Of a stretch of DNA of 64,000 bases, positions 24,220 to 36,326 are shown one piece after another; position 1 is the stretch's first letter, and the number at the start of each line of letters is the position of its first letter. The stretch is from Metaphire vulgaris. Taxonomy: Eukaryota; Annelida; Clitellata; Crassiclitellata; Megascolecidae. Under the pieces are notes generated by a model. That model was not told the DNA's origin. It searched no databases and saw only the letters and a list, made by a program, of their open reading frames with translations. The translations under genes and the position numbers were made by a program. The DNA lies in the NCBI GenBank assembly GCA_018105865.1, contig CM030865.1, positions 10,257,513 through 10,321,512 of the forward strand, given 5' to 3'.

Positions 24220-26063
24220 TCCTCACTTTTCTGAAAATTCTGTCCTTGTGCGGACAGTAATAGCACCACTTTCGTTTGACAAATTGACAGCATCGAGTCT
24301 TGTTACCATTACTGGGACAGGTTTCGGAAGCATAGTGCCGTCATTTACTCGCAGTTTATTTACATCTATGGAACTGCAGCAACAATCGATGTAGACCACA
24401 ATACAAGGTACATGCCACAGTAGAAATAGATGAAAGCGTATGGATTGCTTACTTAATCTCGCTTAGATTTTTGAAAAACAGTTCATGCGGGGTCCGTCCG
24501 GACCCTTCCCTTTGTGCTTGACGGGTTAATAATAATTATAGATTTAAATAAATCTTTAAAAAGGTAAAGGTAGGTCTCGTACTCGTGTCCGAGCGTTGGG
24601 TTCTGGCGCTTATCTACGGTCTAGGCAATCAGCGACGTAGGTGGTATAAGTCATTAATCTGGGATAGGTTACCATTACTCTCCTCAGTCCCACGTTTTAC
24701 CTTCGCAGCTGAACGCATGTCCCAATTCTCTTGTGATGTTTCCGGGGTTTTGTCGGATATATCTCTGTTCTTGCATTTTGCCTCATATTATGGTAATTGC
24801 TTCGTGGCTACCTAGCCACAAACTGGCCTCACTTTCTGATACCATAGACTCTGTCTTGTGATATTAAAGTCTATGATGTTTCCGGGGTTTTGTCGGATAT
24901 ATCTCCGTTCTTGCATTTTGCCTTATATTATTGCTTCGTGACTACTCGTAGACGCGGTTAAGCGGAATTTCTCATATGTCTATTTTATGTTTGGCGTCTA
25001 ATAAAGGTGTGGTGTTGTGGCAAAAATATAAATGACTGTTTCAAACCGTTAAAATAAACGAAACATTAGAACCACTTTTATTATAAAGCACTTGAATTAG
25101 TTAATCATAATTTAGTCGAAAGAGGTTTTTTGCAAATTGGATTCACATTTTCTAAGAGTGAGAAGCAACTGATGAATGCCGCTTTAGTTCGGCGCCACCT
25201 GGTGAATATTGTGGATTTACCCAGCGCAGGAAAGAGAAATGATCTCGATGTGAATAGGAATTTATGAATTCTATGTCTTTAACTTTTTACGTTACGTATT
25301 CAGATTTGAGGCATGTCGTAAAATATCCAATCCACGGTTTCAAGGACAGTGTCTTACATATAATATATCAGAAATCAGTAATGATAAAATTATTTAACTT
25401 TAATTAAAATGCTTGTAATATCCACAGATCAGTAATAATCAATGTCTGTGACCGAAACGGCCGTAAATGGTATTATGCTAAAACTATGGCTATAGTTTTG
25501 CTATAACATGTGCATGTGAGGCGTTCATGTTTTATGATTTCGTATCCTTTTATGATCTCTCATCATCTAAAGTATTTTCTCTTATTTTTTAAACACCAGA
25601 AACATATCTGACATGGAATTTTGCAACTTGTACTTCTACAAGGGCGTGCTTGTGTGTTAAAAAACTTACGGTTAAGCGGAATTTCTCAAATGTATATTTT
25701 TATATTCGCACGTTAAAAAGGTGTGATCCTGACGATAACGTATATCACTGATTTGATGGCGTCTGAATCAATCCAGTATTAAAAGTGCATTCTGGAATTA
25801 ATTAATAATTAAACCAGTTTGTCATCTGCCACCAGCTGTTTGTGACCAATACCTTACCTTAATTAGTGCGTATGTCCAATTATTTTTATTATGTTTGTGA
25901 TCTGTTTTATTCGTATAGCCAATTATTTTCCTTTGACTAAATGTAATGTTAGCGTCACCAAGCATCATAAGACCAGAAGTTCGGCGACCAATCCAACAAT
26001 AGCATGGCGGAGCTAATTGACGTTAAATGTGTTACAGTAATAGGAGTTTGCTATCAAATAGAT

Positions 26064-26412
26064 CAGCGGTTCTCAACCTGTGGGTCGCGACCCCCAAGGG
26101 GGTCGAATGACGATTTGCCAGGGGTCGCCCGAGACCATCATAAATATGGGGTTGTCTCTTTTCTTGTTATTGTACAAAATTTCCTCAGTGGTAGTTACGA
26201 CGTACTAGTTGTTTTACTATAATAATATTGTCATTCGAGGATAGACATGGGTACAATTAAATAATAACGATTTCGAACATTTTGATTGTCGTAGCATTAT
26301 TATTTTTAGCAGCTTACATTGTGAAAGAAAATATTTTTACCGTTGGGGGGTCGCCACATAATGGGAAATTGAATTGAAGGGGTCGCGGCACTATAAAGGT
26401 TGAGAACCGCTG
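26064..26412. mobile_element. SPIN/Charlie-like hAT MITE
   Basis: Left end CAGCGGTTCTCAACCTGTGG followed by GTCGCGACCCC; right end GGTTGAGAACCGCTG preceded by GGGGTCGCGGCACTA. Perfect 8-bp target duplication AAATAGAT (26,056-26,063 and 26,413-26,420). Both the ends and the internal GGGGTCGCC words resemble the SPACE INVADERS (SPIN)/OposCharlie hAT families known from vertebrates and some invertebrates; I judge this from memory of the family, not a search. No transposase frame, so non-autonomous. Absent from copy A of the duplication. Confidence 0.8.
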
Positions 26413-27583
26413 AAATAGATGAAGATGTTTCCTATCAAAGTTTTCCTCCGATCCTTCATGTCTCTATAAGACAACCAATGGTTCATTGTGCGTGTTTTGT
26501 GTTTGTTTATAGACGGACGCGTTCTTTTCAAAGACAACTAGAAATGGCAGACCACGCAGGACCCACAATAATTTACGTTTCCATTTTACGTATATGTCCT
26601 TTGTGTATTCGTATTTTCTCATTTGATTAATTTAGAAATAAATCCGCCACAGCCATTTGCTGTTAACCACACGCTCAAGCGACGCAGTTCCGTGTGGTTA
26701 AGCTGGTTTTTCTCAAATATTGTTATTGTGCATTCCTAAAAAGTCTCTGCATTAATTAAATTCTACCATTTGCATGCTTTCTCGCTCGCGTCTGCAAACG
26801 GAGATCTTAATCAGATGCTTCGGTGGCAGATCTCAGAATTGATCCGCTTATGTAAATTAAATCAGATAAATTTCCTTATTTAATTAGCATACACCTAAGT
26901 TTGATCTGGAACAGCTCACTTTTTCATATATATTTAAATAAATTTATATCGAAAAAATTTGGAGGATAGATTTCCCACGTGCAACTAATTTTGTCCAACG
27001 TTCACGAGATGGCGTCCTGATGAAATAATGAATCGGAATGAAATGAATGGACGCTGGAATGAAATCGGATTTAAAGGAATACATGGCTTCGTTCTATAAC
27101 GAATCATGGTCAAATTTTGTCAGGCTCATCAAGAATAATATTGAGTTTAAAGTTGTGTGGATAATGAAATGAATATTGACAAATGTCTCGTTTTTCTTAG
27201 AGTAAATTCATTTGATTGAATCAAGTTCAAATTCAGTGAATTTCTTCCACGAACGCTTTGATTCCGCTATAATTGTTTTCGCAACGTGAACACCATTTTT
27301 AGACGAAAAACATAAAATACACATGCGGTAAATTCCGCTTGACCGCTAGATCATAAAATAGGTTGAATTTTGAGGCAATTACAGAGCAAAATGTAAACGC
27401 TGGCTGACGAAATGCAACAGGCCAGACGGAGAGGAGTGAGGAAATGAGAAATTTTGAAACGAATGAACAATTGATACAGAACTTTCTGCGAGAAGATCGT
27501 TGAATGTCTGTTTCTGTAAATGAGACAGTGTAAATATTTGTATCGTCATAATAAAATCGCGTAAAATCCAAGTGGACGACGCG

Positions 27584-28643
27584 CAAGGACGTAGCTAGGC
27601 ATAGGCTTGGGGGGGGGGCTTGAGCCCCTCCAAACATGAAGCTAGCCCACCCAAATGAATTCAAGCCCATATGGTGTTGCGGGCTCAAAAGTTTTGTTGG
27701 TGCAGTTAGTGCAGTCTTGAGTGATCAGCACCCATGGCTGTAAGTGCTCTATTTCGAACGCTGTAGATCGAAATTGAGAAAGATATTATTGATTATTCTT
27801 GCAAAGGTAAAAGCAGTGAAGAAGGAACAAGAGGAAAATATGGATTTTGTCGGAGAATTTCTTCAAATCGATTAGATTTTTCGATATCAAGGCCCTATAA
27901 ACCCTCTATTCAACAGTCCTTCAATTGGTTTCTCTAAAACAGTGAATAACTATATTATAAAACTTGTTTTTGATGGCTATAAAACCTGTTGTGTAGGCCT
28001 ATAATGAACCAGATATCTTAAAACATGCCTGCATAACAAAACTGGCGATGGCCGCCTGAGTGACACTTGGTAATTTTGTTTGTTCACAATAATCGTACGT
28101 TGGATATTGCAGGGGTCTTCAGAATTTTTCAGCCGCGGGCCACATTGCTGACCTTTGACGGCTCCGCGAACCACATGCACAAGAAATTATATTTTGCAAC
28201 ATACGCTATATACAGCGAACAGTTATCTGATAATAACAGACTACTTATCGTTGAATTATGATGCAGTGCTCAATGCAGACTGCCGAATATCAGTTGCAAT
28301 TGAAATGGTTTTAACTACTGTGAGATAAACGAACCTGATGCATTTCTTACAAAATTACGTTAAACTGAGGTCCAAAGTGTGTAGTACCTAAAATAAGAAA
28401 TTACAGACATGGAACCTATTGATACCAGACCTGTGATTTTATGTCTAAACTGCTCTAAAACACACGTAGGAGCATCTACGATTTCAAAAAAAATTTCGGG
28501 GGAAAAACTCCCGAACCCCCATTCCAATGGGGCCGCGTGTAACGCGGCCGGGGAGCGTCTAACGCGGGAGAATGGGTGGAGAAGGAAGGGGTTGAATCTT
28601 GGGCTTCAGCCTCCCCAAACGTAAAATCCTGGCTACGTCACTG
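27584..28643. mobile_element. 1.06-kb hAT element
   Basis: Ends CAAGGACGTAGCTAGG and CCTGGCTACGTCACTG, perfect 8-bp target duplication ACGACGCG (27,576-27,583 and 28,644-28,651). The empty site is preserved in copy A at about 15,648 (GGACGACGCGTTGGCG). The interior contains a half-element CAGGGGTCTTCAGAATTTTT at about 28,112 but no long transposase frame. The frame at 28,409-28,624 runs into the GC-rich inverted end and is not convincing as a gene. Confidence 0.9.
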
Positions 28644-29361
28644 ACGACGCGTTGGCGAATTACGAACACGAACCCTAACGTGGCCCTCGAAGACAAGAAA
28701 AGAAGAGCACTCTGCATCGAATATCACCGCTGCCACCAAAAATGCTTAGATGAAACGAAGCCGAAGATTAGGTTCCACCGGGTTTCAATCTATTAAACAT
28801 TACAAAAGGAAAATATAGGCCTTCCGCAAATGGAGCGAAGATTTTTCCGACCTGCTATCATAATAGTGGCCACGGAAATGCCAAAACACTTTGCATCTAA
28901 CAAATGGCATCGCTCCAAAAGACAATGCTTTATCTGCATGAGAGGCGTTCATGTTTTTATTTTGTTCGTCTCCCATAATTATCTTTCAAAATGGATCCTT
29001 GCCCGCTCTCTTCAATGTAAAGTATTTTCTCTTCAAATTTAACAGCAGAAATATCTCTACCATACTCCATAGCAGTTTGCAATATTTGAGGTTATCCAAA
29101 TGAATTGCCATTTCCACGACCTTGCGGTTAAGCGGAATTTCTCAAATGTATATTTTAATGTTCACGCGTTAAAAAGGTGTGTTTCTGATGATACGGCTTA
29201 TCACTGATTTGATGGCATCTGAATCAATCCAGTGTTAAAAGTCCATTCCAGAAACAAAACTTTAATTATTAAAATTCGGATTTATTTTCCGCATTGGACA
29301 CGTTGATGATCCTCTAATCGCACTGTTGCAATAGATGTCCGTTCGATTTAATCGATTTAAT

Positions 29362-29654
29362 CGATTTTCTAGGTACCTTGACATTGGGAGGGATTTTGGA
29401 ATGTTTCGGGGAGACAAGGTCTGAGTCTCTAAAAATCTAAAATCTTGACAGGCAAAAAAAGGTCATCCGCCCTCCTGATGCAAGCAGAGAAGTTGTCATC
29501 CTTACATTTTTTCCCCTCTTCGAAAAATAAAAGCCCCCAGTCGTCACACTTTGGAGTGGGGAAATTTCTATCTCCCCATGCAACATATAAAAAATGTTGG
29601 GGGGGATTTTTAACTTGGGGGAATTCCCCCAGAGAAGGCCTAGAATAAACACTG
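29362..29654. mobile_element. DNA-transposon relic, TAGAATAAACACTG end
   Basis: Right end GGCCTAGAATAAACACTG is the reverse complement of the left end of the element at 40,590-40,777. GATTTAAT occurs on both sides (29,354-29,361 and 29,655-29,662), fitting an 8-bp target duplication, although GATTTAATC is locally repeated on the left. The parallel sequence at about 5,470 appears to be a related uninterrupted site. Confidence 0.6.
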
Positions 29655-29989
29655 GATTTAATAAGTAGGCACTTGTGTATCCTATAGTTCCTGAATATTT
29701 CCTTATAAAGGTTATTACCAAAGCAGGATATCACCTCGCCTTCTCTTCTGCGCAAGATATCTACACTTGATATAAATACATCCACGCTAACAATTTCCCT
29801 ATTATTCTAATTAGTTTCAATTATGAAATTATTTTGACTTGTCAAGGTATTTATTTTTAGGGTGAAATTGGGCGTCGACGACCTTTATTTGCTTGTCAAA
29901 GATTTCAAAGAGAAAACTTTTACCTGGAGAAAATCTGCATCCTCTGAAGAAAATTCGTTCCGACATCACTGATTAAGTGGACAATTTTG

Positions 29990-30378
29990 GTAAATTTTTG
30001 ATCCCCTCTCTCCTCCTTGTCAACAACTGTCAACTTTCAGTTACCTCCCCCTATAATTACGTCAAAAACTGTTGACCCCCCCCCCCCAGATCAATGACAG
30101 GTCCCAATAACAAGGTTATTATTTTTTGCGGTGATGACCAATTTTCCCTGTTTTGCTCATCCGGTGTCAAAATTTGGTGGTGATTACCTTTTTTACCATG
30201 CTTTTTCCATTGTAATAAGTAGTATTCCATAAAGTTTCCTATTTTTTTGGTTATTTGTAAAAAGTAAAATTGTTGACGTCAACTTCTCTTGACATCTCCC
30301 CTCCCTCTGTCAACAACTGTCAAACTTTTTCGAATCCCTCCCCTTTAAATTGTTGACGTAATTAATGGACAGCCCCTT
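29990..30378. mobile_element. GGGGCTGTCCATTAATTA-family MITE, partial
   Basis: Shares internal words (GTCAACAACTGTCAA, GACAGGTCCCAATAACAAGG, TTTTTGCGGTGATGACCA) and the right end AATTAATGGACAGCCCC with the intact copy at 56,417-56,824; its left end is missing or diverged. Confidence 0.7.
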
Positions 30379-30559
30379 TGATCACATTTCATTTTAAGAC
30401 TTAAATGAACAGTCATAGATGTATGGATATTTACAACGATGAGACGCCCACATCAATAACAATTGCGTTTTAATGAGGATATTTCTCATAAATAGACTTA
30501 ACAACTAAATTATATCCATGTAAAAGATAACTTCACGAATGGATCAAGCAACAGTACAT

Positions 30560-31230
30560 GACAAAGCCTTATAAATGCAAAATTCTCGTGTTTCCAAAAT
30601 AAAATTCGATGTAATCGGATTGATATGGAATTCATGGTGTCGCCATCTAGCGAATACTGATCAAATTTTGTCAAGATCATCAAGAATTTATTGAATTTAA
30701 GGTTGTGTGGATAATTAACTGAATATTGACAAATGTTTCTTTGATTCATGCAAATGCAATTTCAGCGATTTACTTTACTTTTGCGATCGCTTTGATGCGC
30801 GATATTCGTTTCGTCCCAAGAACACCTTTATTAGACGCCGAACATATAATACACATATGAGAAATTCCGCTTAACCGTTGTAAGAACGGAATCGGCACAT
30901 GGCACTTACAATAAGAGGTAAAATGCAAGGACGCAGACATAATAATGCTGGTAAATCAAGTGAACAAATTCTGATAAGAAGCATTAACAATTCGGAGATA
31001 ACATTCCTAGTCCTTAACCCCTTAACTGGAGGTCCCGGATATATCCGTCCATTTTACATTGAGTTACAGTTAAATACACGGTTAAGGGGTTAATCAAGCG
31101 AATGTCTATTGTAGCGAATCAAAAATGGGTTGATATTTTCTTGTCCACTATATAGTTAAGGTAACACAAAAAACTGCATTAATTAGCCTGCTGAGTCATT
31201 ACATGTTCCAGAAAACTCGTTACAATCACA
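30560..31230 (-). repeat. Long copy of the core-motif repeat family
   Basis: Ordered blocks on the plus strand: TCGCCATCTAGCGAATACTG (30,641), AATATTGACAAATGT, CACCTTTATTAGACGCCGAA, core AGAAATTCCGCTTAACCG (about 30,860-30,877), AATAAGAGGTAAAATGCAAG (30,909), TTCTGATAAGAAGCATTAA and GCATTAATTAGCCTGCTGAG. The same order is found, diverged, near 57.1-57.65 kb. A TTAA MITE is inserted in it. This is the last core before a roughly 27-kb gap. Confidence 0.7.
31014..31093. mobile_element. TTAA-target MITE, copy 3
   Basis: Same 80-bp element, TTAA at both ends, inserted in a core-motif repeat copy. Confidence 0.9.
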
Positions 31231-31429
31231 ACTATTTATTTAAATTAGACTGATCAACAGTGAAAATGTAACTGACTTTAAAATGTCATAATCTGTAGTA
31301 TTTCGGTGTTCTGAACACGAATATGCCCACGAAAAGTGTTTCTTACAGTAGGTCTAGTAATGAAGATGATTCATATAGCTCATTTTCCATGTTTCGCCAT
31401 GTAAATTCGCCCATCAGGACTGCAACAAA

Positions 31430-32155
31430 TCCTAAGTAAGTATTAGATTATGTAATATTGCATCGCATTCCGCTACTTCCGGTAGCGCCATTTTGGCTGC
31501 TCGCAGGTGTCTGTACGTGCTTCGGAATATCGCCGTTCTTGGCGGTTTTACCGACGTCCTGCGCCTATTTCTTTGCGCTAATCGCGTCGATTGTCGCCCA
31601 GCTGTCGTTTTCGAAGCGGTCGGCGATCGTCTTTGCGTTTTCTCTGCGCTAAACGGATCGAATTTATGTCGCCCGTGTCGGCGTGGTTGGCCCGCCATTT
31701 TATCTAAGTCAACCAGCCCGCCGACGTAGTCTACAGGCCATAAAGGGCAAAGACTGTTCCGGTTTCGTGCGCGGAATTCCATCTTCAGTCTGTTTCCCGT
31801 CAAGTTCGGCGATGGATTTACTGTCTCGCAGACGACCGCCCTCAAGGATTCACCGCCTGATTTTCGTCACGCGGGGAATTTTTTCCAGCATCCATGCGGT
31901 CCTTCAACATCCTTTCTGCGTTTTCGCTGACTCTTTGACGGAACGTCTTCTTGCGAAAGACCGCCTTCTGAAGGGCTCACTGCCCGATTTCGACACGGCA
32001 GCGACCTCTTTTTTGCCATCTGAGGCAGATTTTCCCTCAAGACCGACATCTTCCGTTCCAAGTTGATTTGTCAGCGTTGTCGACAGCGCCTTTGACTTTG
32101 GCCTTCGCCATGCTACGGCGCTATAGAAGTTGACCAGTACCATAACCATAACCAT
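31430..32155 (-). other. GC-richer patch with promoter-like motifs; possible basic-protein remnant
   Basis: CpG- and GC-richer than its surroundings. On the minus strand an ETS-type site CCGGAAGT (31,475-31,482) adjoins a YY1-type CCAAAATGGCGC (31,486-31,497), and a second AAAATGGCGG lies at about 31,692-31,701. Minus-strand frames are Lys/Arg/Ser/Ala-rich (a 137-residue frame at 31,432-31,845 and an MAKAKVKGAVDNADK start at about 32,110) but are broken by stops and shifts. Two readings are possible: a CpG-island-like promoter/first exon, or a decayed intronless gene for a basic protein. I do not recognise the product. Confidence 0.35.
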
Positions 32156-32413
32156 ATAGAATGGGGGATTCTAACATTTTGGGGGAGAGAATTTCCCCTA
32201 TGCGTCCTGTATGCAACACTAGATACTAAAATACCTGAGTCTGTGTAATACACTTATCTATAATTCCGAGATGCTTGATAACATGCAGCAGCAAGTGATT
32301 AAATAAACGTTCAGTCTTTTTTGCTAACATGACTTCTGTCTACAACGAAGAGGATGATTATGAAATGAAGGCATCTTTTTTACTTCTTGGAAGCGATTCA
32401 AAGAAGTTTATCC

Positions 32414-32775
32414 CAGACCTGGACATGGGTCCATTTTTTAAAACCCAACCCAACCCACCAATATTCAAACCCAACCCAACCCACAGAAACAGCTGGGTTA
32501 CTTGACCCAACCCAACCCACGCATAAGACTTTCTTAAATCCTCCTTCATTTTATAGACCAAAGGGAATATTTTCCATTTGGCAGATTTCATATTTCTGGA
32601 TGCCTTTAACTTGTATTTTCCAGTTGCTGCTGTGAAAAGGCATCGAAACAGATTAAGGGTAATTTGTAGTAATTTAAAAATCATTAATAGTAACACATTT
32701 GTACAATATAACACAACAACCTGGCAACCCTACCCAACCCAACCCATGGATGGACCCAACCCATGTCCATGTCTG
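32414..32775. mobile_element. hAT element, GACATGGACATGGG family
   Basis: Ends CAGACCTGGACATGGGT and CCCATGTCCATGTCTG with near-perfect 8-bp flanks GTTTATCC / GTTTGTCC. Sub-terminal regions are made of repeated AACCCAACCCA words. No transposase frame. Confidence 0.85.
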
Positions 32776-32789
32776 GTTTGTCCTATACC

Positions 32790-33730
32790 GCCTATTACCA
32801 ACAAAAGTTAACTATCGCATCATATGAGCAGTGTTTACTAGTTGATTATTCCTATGTTAATACTAGTATGGTGTAGCTCTCCACTAATGTTTGCACTTCA
32901 TATCTGAGACGGCCTGTGATCAATGCTTGCGTATTGAACGGATTCGTGCATCGAAGGCCGCGTGATTGGCACAGATTTCGAACCTCCGGCACACCGTTCG
33001 TTCATCTCCACATACTCTGTTCCGTCGATTCCAAAATACTGAAATTCATGTTAAGTACAACGGCAAATTAGTGAAACTCGTAGTCTTTCTGTGGATACGT
33101 TGGAAATAATTTGAGCTTAATATTAGATATTTTATCTGAGAAAAATTGAATGGCTGGGTGGAATAAGGAGGTAACCGTATCCGACCCCCCGATGGTTTAA
33201 GTATCAATAACAATAAGAGGGGTAACTGAATTTACTTCCATATTTCATCGGACCCTTCAACTGATATTTTCACCACTAACGGGGTAATTGCATTTACTTC
33301 CTTATTCCTCTGGGCCCTTCAATTGACAACCTCACCATTAAGGTGGTAACTGAAATTAACTCCTTATCCACCCAATTGACCATTCAATTGTAGAAATAAT
33401 TTAGAAATGCCGAAAATGTCTCTATAGCAAATCTACTCAGCTGAAGCGACGAAGAACTTGGTGGATGGAATGCACTGATTCATGAAATCGATTTAATTGC
33501 GAAAAACTGGTCTTAAAAATTAATTGTTAAATGTCTTACTTTGTTACTCCGCATTCTTCTGTTGCTGTGCTCTTCGTTGTTCCCATCCACTGAATTAGAC
33601 AAAAATAATAATTACATTCATTCAAACATAAAGGAAAAGTCGACGATACGCTAAATTATTAAAAGTTGGAGCAATATATTTAGTAGAACGCCAGGTCTCA
33701 ATGTTCCGCATGATATGATATACACCTGTT
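32790..33730. other. Interval with no recognised feature
   Basis: AT-rich unique-looking sequence. Around 33,160-33,370 the phrase GGTAACTG(A)ATTTACTTCC...TTCAATTGA recurs two or three times as a degenerate short repeat of about 70 bp. No exon-like frame or RNA gene seen. Confidence 0.5.
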
Positions 33731-33732
33731 CG

Positions 33733-33733
<1 letters not shown>

Positions 33734-33777
<44 letters not shown>
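33734..33777. repeat. (AT)n microsatellite
   Basis: Pure AT array directly abutting the left end of the next hAT element, which appears to have inserted into it. Confidence 0.95.
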
Positions 33778-33778
<1 letters not shown>

Positions 33779-34009
33779 AGGGCCGCCGAGAGAAATTCCG
33801 GGCCCCGGAACAAAAAAAATTGCGGGCCCTTAAGAAAAATGTATCAAGTCTCCGAAAAACCTGACAAGCCAAAAAACGTTATCAACTCTCTAAAAACAGC
33901 CTGGCAAGCAAAATAACACTATCGTCACCGGATCTGGGCCCCTGAAAACTCCATGGCCCCCGGTGGCCCCGGTACAATGTACCGACTGCACCCCCTCTCC
34001 TCAGGCCTG
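33778..34009. mobile_element. hAT MITE, CAGGGCC(G/A)CCGAGAG family
   Basis: Starts CAGGGCCGCCGAGAGAAATT, ends CTCTCCTCAGGCCTG. Flanks TATATATC / TATGTATC differ at one of 8 positions. An inverted relative is at 51,167-51,424. Confidence 0.8.
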
Positions 34010-34084
34010 TATGTATCTACACTTGTATGAAGGGCAACGACGAATGATAGACGTGCACTACTTCGATCGAGCAGCCGGACACCG

Positions 34085-34317
34085 TTGATTGTCCCTCCGC
34101 CTTCAAAGACTGCAGTGATCGGTGACCGATCAGTTACATGGGGAAACCCCGCCCTGTGGAACTCGTTGCCAGACGATGTTATTAATGCGAAGTCCGTCGG
34201 CTGTTTTGAGAAGCCTCTAAAGACACACTCATTTAACATATCTTATAGGTCATTCCTTTGTAAAGCGCTCTTGACTTTAGGTCCAGTTATGTTACTGCGC
34301 TACGTAAATTGTCGTAA
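34085..34317 (+). mobile_element. CR1/L2-like LINE 3' end
   Basis: Encodes GDRSVTWGNPALWNSLPDDV, then a KPLKTHSFNI-type motif, the typical C-terminus of CR1/L2/Jockey reverse transcriptases. It is followed by TGTAAAGCGCTCTTGACTTT and GCGCTACGTAAATTGTCGTA, a CR1/L2-style 3' end, which leads straight into the (AAT)n array. Confidence 0.8.
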
Positions 34318-34318
34318 A

Positions 34319-34395
<77 letters not shown>
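34318..34395. repeat. (AAT)n microsatellite, LINE tail
   Basis: Expanded trinucleotide array continuous with the LINE 3' end, so probably its tail. Confidence 0.9.
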
Positions 34396-34399
34396 TTAA

Positions 34400-35400
34400 T
34401 TCCAGTTCACTTCTCGAGTGAACGTTAAGACGATTACAACGTAGCCAGGGTCAATGATGAGCAGTAGGGGGCAGGTAGAGAGGCAAATGCCGCGGACGCC
34501 GAGGGTGAGGGGCGCCAAATTTATGCAAGTAATCTTTTTGTTTGTAAGCATTTTCAGCTCTGTTGATGTCTAATTCTACTGGCGAGGACCTTCTCGCTCG
34601 TCAGACTTTTCAGGAGTTAAGGGCGCAATCTACGTCGCCTTCGGTCGCCGCCAACTTACGATTACGTAACGCCACTGACTGGTTCGGTGACCAGTTTGAG
34701 AAAGAACGAAAACTAGTGAATTCTAGAAATCAAATGCGACAGATTTTAAGCACGTCTCTCCAGAAATTCTGCATAAATTAGGCTATATACGGTTATGTAA
34801 TACTCTCCTTCTCAACGATCGCCTTAATACAGAAATAAAAGACGTTCAGCGTCGGCGCAAACAATGATAATAATGATCCTATACCTTGAAGCAGACTCCT
34901 TTTGTTCACTGACGCATAAACTGGAACGCCATTTTCCGATGAACGGCTGTGAGACGTAGCTTCAAGGCATTAATTAAAAAAATGAATATATGATAAGCCG
35001 TACGTACCCAGCAACGATAAAAACTTTTTTCTTTGGCTCTAGAATATCACGCATCATATCGCGTAAACTTCTATTAGGTCTCTAGCCCCTAACATCCTCT
35101 CCACACTTTTCAGAGAGGCTACCATAGGGAAGGAGTAAATGCCCCGAACACCCTCCACACACTGTTTAGAGAGGCTACCATAAAGAAAGAGGAGGATATA
35201 TGAGGGGTTGGGCCCACTTTTTCATCCAAGTTTACGCCAATGATACTGTAGAACTGAGCGAAGTGACTCCATGGTGACTGGATCATTTAGCCTATACCAT
35301 GGAGTTTTGACTATTAAATATTTACAAGGCTTTGATAACTGAAATACTGAATGATGCATGAAATCAATAGAAAGTCTACAACTCTAGCCCATTAACAATA
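34400..35400. other. Interval with one unrecognised small frame
   Basis: A 72-residue plus-strand frame at 34,563-34,781 (SNSTGEDLLARQTFQELRAQ, Glu/Arg/Ser-rich) has no recognisable domain; it could be a fragment of a mobile-element ORF. A repeated TTTAGAGAGGCTACCATA phrase occurs near 35,110 and 35,165. Nothing else seen. Confidence 0.35.
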
Positions 35401-35419
35401 TGCATGATGCCGTGCTGAA

Positions 35420-35728
35420 CAGTGGCGTAGCCAGGATTTTCCCGGAAGGGGGTTGGTTTCGATTGTGACGAAACTTTCCAAAATTTTTCTTATTCTTCCT
35501 TTTTCAAGAGCTGACAAGGGAAAAAGGTCGTCACCTTCGTATTCTTTCTCATTTGTTCTATTTTCTATAGTACCTATAGAAATTTTTCAATTAGTAGCCA
35601 GCCAAGGGGGTTTTGACCCCCGAAATCGCGTCCGAAAATGAAAAATGTATGGAAAAGCATGTACAAAAATTTCGTCGGCAGCCAAGGAGGTTTAACCCCA
35701 ACCCTCCCCCTCCGTGGCTACGCCACTG
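35420..35728. mobile_element. hAT MITE, CAGTGGCGTAGCCAGG family
   Basis: Ends CAGTGGCGTAGCCAGGATTT and GGCTACGCCACTG; flanks GTGCTGAA / GTGCTGAG match at 7 of 8. Related to 63,592-63,789. Confidence 0.9.
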
Positions 35729-35816
35729 GTGCTGAGGCTTCTTCTTCCCTTCGTCACAACCGACAATAGGTCTCTTTAATATATCTGTGACATTTTTATA
35801 TTATAATTTTTTTGAT

Positions 35817-35820
<4 letters not shown>

Positions 35821-35852
<32 letters not shown>

Positions 35853-35879
35853 CAGGCAAAGTATGAAATCAGCAATGTT

Positions 35880-35926
<47 letters not shown>

Positions 35927-35928
35927 TC
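35821..35928. repeat. Compound (AT)n-(AC)n-(AT)n microsatellites
   Basis: AT array at 35,821-35,850, AC array at about 35,880-35,911, then a second AT array. Confidence 0.9.
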
Positions 35929-36326
35929 TTTTGATAGCCATGCTATCTGCATACCTTCCACAATTCTTGCAAAGTTGTGACCACGCGCCAGAGGTTCAAG
36001 ATAACGGTCTGCAAAAAGAAGTAAGATTACATATCTAGTTTTCTGTTCTGACGTGGGTCTACAACAGCCTACGGCGTTGCGTCAACTGGCAAATGAAGAG
36101 GGCGAGAGCATTTTCTGTCGTCTTTTTCACAGGCACAAAGTGCGTAACCCAAGGTCACTAAATGTAATTTAATAATAAATAAATAAAAAGGAGACGCTTA
36201 TAACCTTTTAGGGTCCGATGCCGATCCCCGGTTTCATGTCTCTCAGCCCGTAGGTGACTAAATCATTCATCGGCGGACGGTGGCCAGTCTTTTTCGCCAA
36301 ACCTGCGCTTACCTTCGCATCGTTGC

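Larger units (their letters stand above)
22045..29270 (+). repeat. Direct segmental duplication, copy B
   Basis: Partner of 9,358-16,272. It carries its own insertions: a roughly 0.7-kb segment at about 26,005-26,720 containing a SPIN-like hAT element, and a 1.06-kb hAT element at 27,584-28,643. It also carries a 22-bp perfect hairpin at 24,173-24,219 absent from copy A. Diverged repeat cores sit at matching positions in both copies (e.g. 22,144, 24,955, 25,669, 27,326, 29,124). Confidence 0.85.
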
